From NCBI GenBank assembly GCA_020441345.1, contig JAGRMK010000023.1, positions 1-9,430 on the forward strand: a stretch of 9,430 nucleotides of DNA, written 5' to 3'. The notes beneath the pieces were generated by a model. The model was not told the DNA's origin. It worked only from the letters and a program-made list of their open reading frames with translations, and did not search any database. This document shows, piece after piece, positions 6,519 through 9,430 of this stretch. The position numbers and the translations under genes are program-made. How positions within the stretch are numbered: position 1 is the stretch's first letter; the number at the start of each line of letters is the position of its first letter. Source of the DNA: Paracoccaceae bacterium (GTDB lineage Bacteria > Pseudomonadota > Alphaproteobacteria > Rhodobacterales > Rhodobacteraceae).

Positions 6519-7450
6519 CTCTGATCGTCCAATTCCAGGGCCGCGCCGCGTTGTGGCCGGTGTGGCAAACCCCGCTCGAGGCCGCGTTTGCCGAAGCCGG
6601 GATCGACGCGGCGTTGCAATTCGATGCCGATCCGGCGACGGTGGACGTGATTGTCTATTCCCCGCATCAGCGCGAAATCGAGGATTTCGCCGCCTATCCG
6701 CGGTGCCGTCTGGTGCAAAGCCTCTGGGCGGGGGTCGAGCGGATCGTAACCAACCGGACCTTGACGCAGCCTTTGTGCCGCATGGTCGACCCCGGCCTGA
6801 CGCAGGGAATGGTCGAATATGTCGCCGGGCACGTGCTGCGCGCGCATCTGGGAATCGACGCGATCCTGGCGGCGCAGACCGGCACCTGGGCGCCGGTGAT
6901 CCCGCCGCTGGCCGCCGATCGCCCGGTGGCGGTGCTCGGTCTCGGCGCGCTTGGCACGGCCTGCGGGCAGGCGCTGGCCGGTCTGGGGTTCCGCGTGCTC
7001 GGCTGGAGCCGCACGCCGAAAACCGTTGCGGGGATCGACTGCCATCACGGGCCCGAGGGATTGCGCGCCGTGCTGCAAGAGGCCCAGATCGTCGTCACCC
7101 TGCTGCCCGCGACGCCCGATACCGAGACCACGCTGAACGCGGAAACGCTGGGCTGGTTGCCGCATGGCGCCACGCTGATCAACCCCGGCCGCGGCACGCT
7201 GATTGACGACGCCGCATTGCTCGCGGCGCTCGATACCGGGCAGATCGCGCAGGCCACGCTCGATGTGTTCCGCACGGAACCCTTGCCGCCCGAGCACCCC
7301 TATTGGGCGCATCCGCGCGTCACCGTCACCCCCCATATCGCCGCCGATACCAGACCCGGCACCGCCTCGCGGGTGGTTGTCGAGAATATCCGCCGGATGC
7401 TGGCGAACGAGCCGCTGTTGCACCGGGTCAACCGGGACGCGGGCTACTGA
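6515..7450 (+). CDS. ghrA: Glyoxylate/hydroxypyruvate reductase A-like 2-hydroxyacid dehydrogenase
   Basis: This enzyme should reduce glyoxylate and hydroxypyruvate to glycolate and D-glycerate in the cytoplasm with NAD(P)H. The 311 residues match the length of GhrA. The Rossmann motif VLGLGALG lies at 140-147, followed at the end of the second strand by WSRTPK (164-169); an Arg there and no acidic residue suggest NADPH preference. The family's catalytic triad is present: R226 in NPGRGTLID, E255 in DVFRTEPLP and H274 in TPHIAA. The ATG overlaps the rodA stop (ATGA) and has gagggag (6503-6509) 5 bases upstream, so it is expressed with the cell-wall operon. Its stop shares one base with the start of the FAD oxidoreductase. 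Exact substrate cannot be read from sequence; other 2-oxo acids are possible. Confidence 0.9.
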   Translation: MTLIVQFQGRAALWPVWQTPLEAAFAEAGIDAALQFDADPATVDVIVYSPHQREIEDFAAYPRCRLVQSLWAGVERIVTNRTLTQPLCRMVDPGLTQGMVEYVAGHVLRAHLGIDAILAAQTGTWAPVIPPLAADRPVAVLGLGALGTACGQALAGLGFRVLGWSRTPKTVAGIDCHHGPEGLRAVLQEAQIVVTLLPATPDTETTLNAETLGWLPHGATLINPGRGTLIDDAALLAALDTGQIAQATLDVFRTEPLPPEHPYWAHPRVTVTPHIAADTRPGTASRVVVENIRRMLANEPLLHRVNRDAGY

Positions 7451-8667
7451 TGCAGATCGCGGTTGTCGGCGCCGGGATCATCGGGCTGACAGCGGCGCGG
7501 CGCCTGGCGGCGGGCGGCCACGATGTCATCGCCGTCGCCCCGGTGGCCGAGGCGCACATGGCCTCGACCGGCAACGCGGGCACCGTCGCCGCCTATGCCG
7601 TCGACCCGGTCGGCACGCCCGAGGTGTTGCGCGCGCTGCCGCGCCTGCTGCTGGACGCGGGCAGTCCGCTGGCGATCCATCGCCCTTCGGCCCTTGCTCT
7701 GGCGCCGTGGCTCGCCCGTTTCCTGCGCCAATGCCTGCCTGTTGCCGCAGCCCGCAATCGCGCGGTGCTGGCCGATCTTCTGACCGGGGTCTCGGATGAC
7801 TGGCGCGCCCTTGCCGCAGAGGTCGGCGGCACCGCGCTCTTGCGCGAGCGTGGCGCGCTCTATGCCTACGACACCCCCGAGGCGGTTGCCCAGGCGCGCG
7901 CCTCGCTCGACCGGCGCCGCGCGCTGGGCGTGCCGATCGAGATTCTGGATGCGGGTGCGCTGCAGGCGCTGGAGCCGGGCCTGGCGCCGGGGCGCTTCGC
8001 GGGCGCGGCGTTGTTTCCCGGCACGCTCTGGATGACCGATCCGGCGACGATGCTTGCGCGCATCGCCGCGCCTCTTGCGCCCCACCGCCACTTTGCGCGG
8101 GTGATCGGCCTTGCACCGCGCGGCGCGGGCTGGCGGCTGACGCTCGACACTGGCGAAGGGGTGGATGCCGAGGCCGTGGTGCTCGCCGCGGGGGCCTGGT
8201 CGGCGCGCCTGTTGCGCCCTTTGGGGCATTGCATCCCGCTAACCACCGAGCGCGGCTATCACCTGGAATTCGACCTGCCCGACGCCGCGCAGCCGCTTTC
8301 CCGGCCGCTGTGCCCGACGCGGCACGGGTTCTATTTCACGCCGATGGACGGCCGCCTGAGGGCCGCGGGGACCGTGGAACTGGGCGGTGTCGATGCACCG
8401 CCGTCGGGGCATCGCTGGGCGCGGCTCGAATCCGCCGCGCGCGGCGTGTTTCCCGATTTGCCGCCACCCGCGCGGCGCTGGATGGGGTTGCGCCCCTCGA
8501 TGCCCGACAGTCTGCCAGTGATCGGCGCAGTGCGGCGCGGCCTGGTGCTGGCCTTTGGCCACGGGCATATCGGCCTGACGCTGGCACCGCGCACCGCGGC
8601 CCTGGTTGAGGATGCGCTGCTCGGCCGTCCGACGCCTGCCGCGCTTCACCCGGGTCGCTTTGCCTGA
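7450..8667 (+). CDS. DadA-like FAD-dependent amino-acid oxidoreductase
   Basis: This 405-residue protein belongs to the DAO/DadA superfamily of FAD enzymes that oxidise D-amino acids, glycine or related secondary amines to imino, then 2-oxo acids. It begins with the dinucleotide-binding motif VVGAGIIG (5-12), has the DadA-like STGNAGTVA segment (39-47), VVLAAGAWSARLL (243-255) and a C-terminal FAD-closing region RRWMGLRPSMPDSLPVIG (342-359) plus FGHGHIGLTLAP (369-380). The usual acidic residue at the end of the second beta strand, which holds the FAD ribose, is alanine here (A30 in DVIAVAP). The ATG at 7450 is chosen because it starts directly with the Rossmann strand and shares a base with the ghrA stop (TGATG); an upstream in-frame start at 7303 would only translate ghrA out of frame. 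DadA, glycine oxidase (ThiO) and sarcosine-oxidase-type functions cannot be separated by eye, so no symbol is given. Confidence 0.85.
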   Translation: MQIAVVGAGIIGLTAARRLAAGGHDVIAVAPVAEAHMASTGNAGTVAAYAVDPVGTPEVLRALPRLLLDAGSPLAIHRPSALALAPWLARFLRQCLPVAAARNRAVLADLLTGVSDDWRALAAEVGGTALLRERGALYAYDTPEAVAQARASLDRRRALGVPIEILDAGALQALEPGLAPGRFAGAALFPGTLWMTDPATMLARIAAPLAPHRHFARVIGLAPRGAGWRLTLDTGEGVDAEAVVLAAGAWSARLLRPLGHCIPLTTERGYHLEFDLPDAAQPLSRPLCPTRHGFYFTPMDGRLRAAGTVELGGVDAPPSGHRWARLESAARGVFPDLPPPARRWMGLRPSMPDSLPVIGAVRRGLVLAFGHGHIGLTLAPRTAALVEDALLGRPTPAALHPGRFA

Positions 8668-8683
8668 TGTAGCCCCGCCCCGG

Positions 8684-8715
8684 CTTCATCTTGCCCGAAA
8701 TACTCATTCTTCCGG
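8684..8715 (-). repeat. Short interspersed intergenic element, copy 2
   Basis: Read on the minus strand it is ccgg, aagaatg, agtatttc, gg, gcaagatgaag. The core matches copy 1 at 621-650 apart from two central bases, and it carries seven extra bases after ccgg. It fills much of the 70-base gap between the convergent FAD oxidoreductase and znuB genes. No clear stand-alone intrinsic terminator (GC hairpin plus T run) is seen for either gene in this gap, so the element may contribute to 3'-end formation; that is inference. Confidence 0.7.
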
Positions 8716-8737
8716 CGGTCCCGATGCCCGGGGCGCG

Positions 8738-9430
8738 TCACCGGCCGGCCTGGCGTCGCCACAAGGCCGCGCCGCCCAGCGATCCGGCAAAGAACGCCGC
8801 GGCGGCGGTGACGATACTGGGCCCGGTCGGCGTGTCTAACTGCGCCGAGCCCAAGACCCCGGCAAGCACCGCCAGCGCCGCGATCCCGACCGCGACCAGC
8901 GCCATGCCCTCGGGCGAGCGGGCAAAGACCCGCGCCGTGGCGGGCGGCACGATCAGCAGGGCGGCGATCAGCAGGGCGCCAACCACCTTCAGCCCGACCG
9001 CGACGGTCAGCGCCAGCGCCAGCGTCAGCACCAGCCGTTCGCGCGCCGGGTTCATGCCAAGGCTCTGCGCCAGATCCTCGCTGATCGTTGCCGTCAACAG
9101 GGCCTCCCAGCGCCAGACCAGCAAGCCGACGACCAGCGCGGCGCCCCCCGCCATCACCCAAAGATCGGCCGTGGTCACGGTCAGGATATCGCCGAACAGG
9201 AACGCAGACAGATCGACCCGCGTGCCCGGCAGGAATGACACCGCCACAAGCCCCAGCGCCAGCGCCGAATGCGCCAACACCCCCAGAGTGGTGTCCATTG
9301 CCCAGCCGCGCCCGGCCAGGGCCGCGACGATTACCGCCATCGCCATTGCCATCGCCAGCGTTCCGGCAAAGATCGACAGATCGAACGCCAATGCCAGCGC
9401 CACGCCCAGGATCGCCGCATGCGCCGTGGC
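8738..9430 (-). CDS. znuB: Zinc ABC transporter permease, ZnuB-like (5' end outside window)
   Basis: This is the C-terminal 230 residues of an ABC-3 family membrane permease, most likely ZnuB, which with the ATPase ZnuC and periplasmic ZnuA imports zinc across the inner membrane. The frame stays open to the window edge, where it reads ATAHAAILGVALALAFDLS, the segment that follows the first transmembrane helices in this family, so perhaps 30 residues are missing. It is almost entirely hydrophobic, with the landmarks LSAFLFGDILTVT and LLIAALLIVPPATARVFA, the latter being the conserved family signature near the C-terminus. Manganese/iron permeases of the same family (MntB, SitC/D types) are the main alternative; the absent neighbours would decide. 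It runs convergent to the wall operon and ends 70 bases from it. Confidence 0.85.
   Translation of the reverse strand, partial: ATAHAAILGVALALAFDLSIFAGTLAMAMAMAVIVAALAGRGWAMDTTLGVLAHSALALGLVAVSFLPGTRVDLSAFLFGDILTVTTADLWVMAGGAALVVGLLVWRWEALLTATISEDLAQSLGMNPARERLVLTLALALTVAVGLKVVGALLIAALLIVPPATARVFARSPEGMALVAVGIAALAVLAGVLGSAQLDTPTGPSIVTAAAAFFAGSLGGAALWRRQAGR

Noticed and set aside
7303..7449. Longer N-terminus (49 residues) for the FAD oxidoreductase
   Set aside because: The extra stretch is ghrA read out of frame, Arg- and Pro-rich, and precedes a Rossmann strand that should be at the protein start.
9401..9403. GTG as the start of the znuB-like gene
   Set aside because: The frame continues open to the edge with conserved permease sequence (ATAHAAILG), so the gene is cut by the window and does not start here.

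Overview
The window is a GC-rich, tightly packed alphaproteobacterial chromosome segment, most likely from a member of the Rhodobacteraceae/Paracoccaceae. This rests on the protein sequences (MreB, PBP2 and the GhrA/FAD-oxidoreductase types), on the gene order leuA - mreBCD - mrdA - rodA - ghrA, and on two copies of a short intergenic element (core agtatttc..gcaagatgaag) of a type I recall as common in that family. No mobile element, tRNA, rRNA or CRISPR array is visible.

Layout. Positions 1-567 hold the 3' end of leuA (2-isopropylmalate synthase, leucine-sensing domain). The 249-base gap at 568-816 carries a two-tier GC hairpin directly after leuA, one copy of the short element, a plausible sigma70-type promoter (725-754), and an 8-bp hairpin (765-786) that would lie at the 5' end of the transcript just before mreB. 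Positions 817-6518 are the rod-shape/elongasome operon mreB-mreC-mreD-mrdA-rodA: the actin-like MreB, its membrane partners MreC and MreD, the transpeptidase PBP2 and the SEDS glycosyltransferase RodA. Two metabolic genes follow without a break: a GhrA-type glyoxylate/hydroxypyruvate reductase (6515-7450) and a DadA-like FAD amino-acid oxidoreductase (7450-8667). From mreC to the FAD enzyme every start codon overlaps the preceding stop, so these seven genes are probably translationally coupled. A 70-base convergent gap (8668-8737) holds the second copy of the short element in the opposite orientation. The window ends in the 3' part of a minus-strand znuB-like zinc ABC permease.

How the genes work together. 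MreB filaments with MreC/MreD organise the RodA-PBP2 synthase, which polymerises (RodA) and cross-links (PBP2) lateral-wall peptidoglycan. Downstream, a FAD enzyme that probably oxidises D-amino acids or glycine-like amines to 2-oxo acids is paired with an NADPH 2-oxo acid reductase. One possible reason for the linkage is handling of D-alanine or similar compounds released during wall synthesis; this is inference.

Most of the window is ordinary and conserved. The points most worth a second look are the metabolic pair fused onto the elongasome operon, the oppositely oriented short intergenic elements, the leader hairpin before mreB, a likely Cys/Cys/His/Cys metal site in PBP2, and an FAD-binding fold that lacks the usual acidic residue at the end of its second beta strand.
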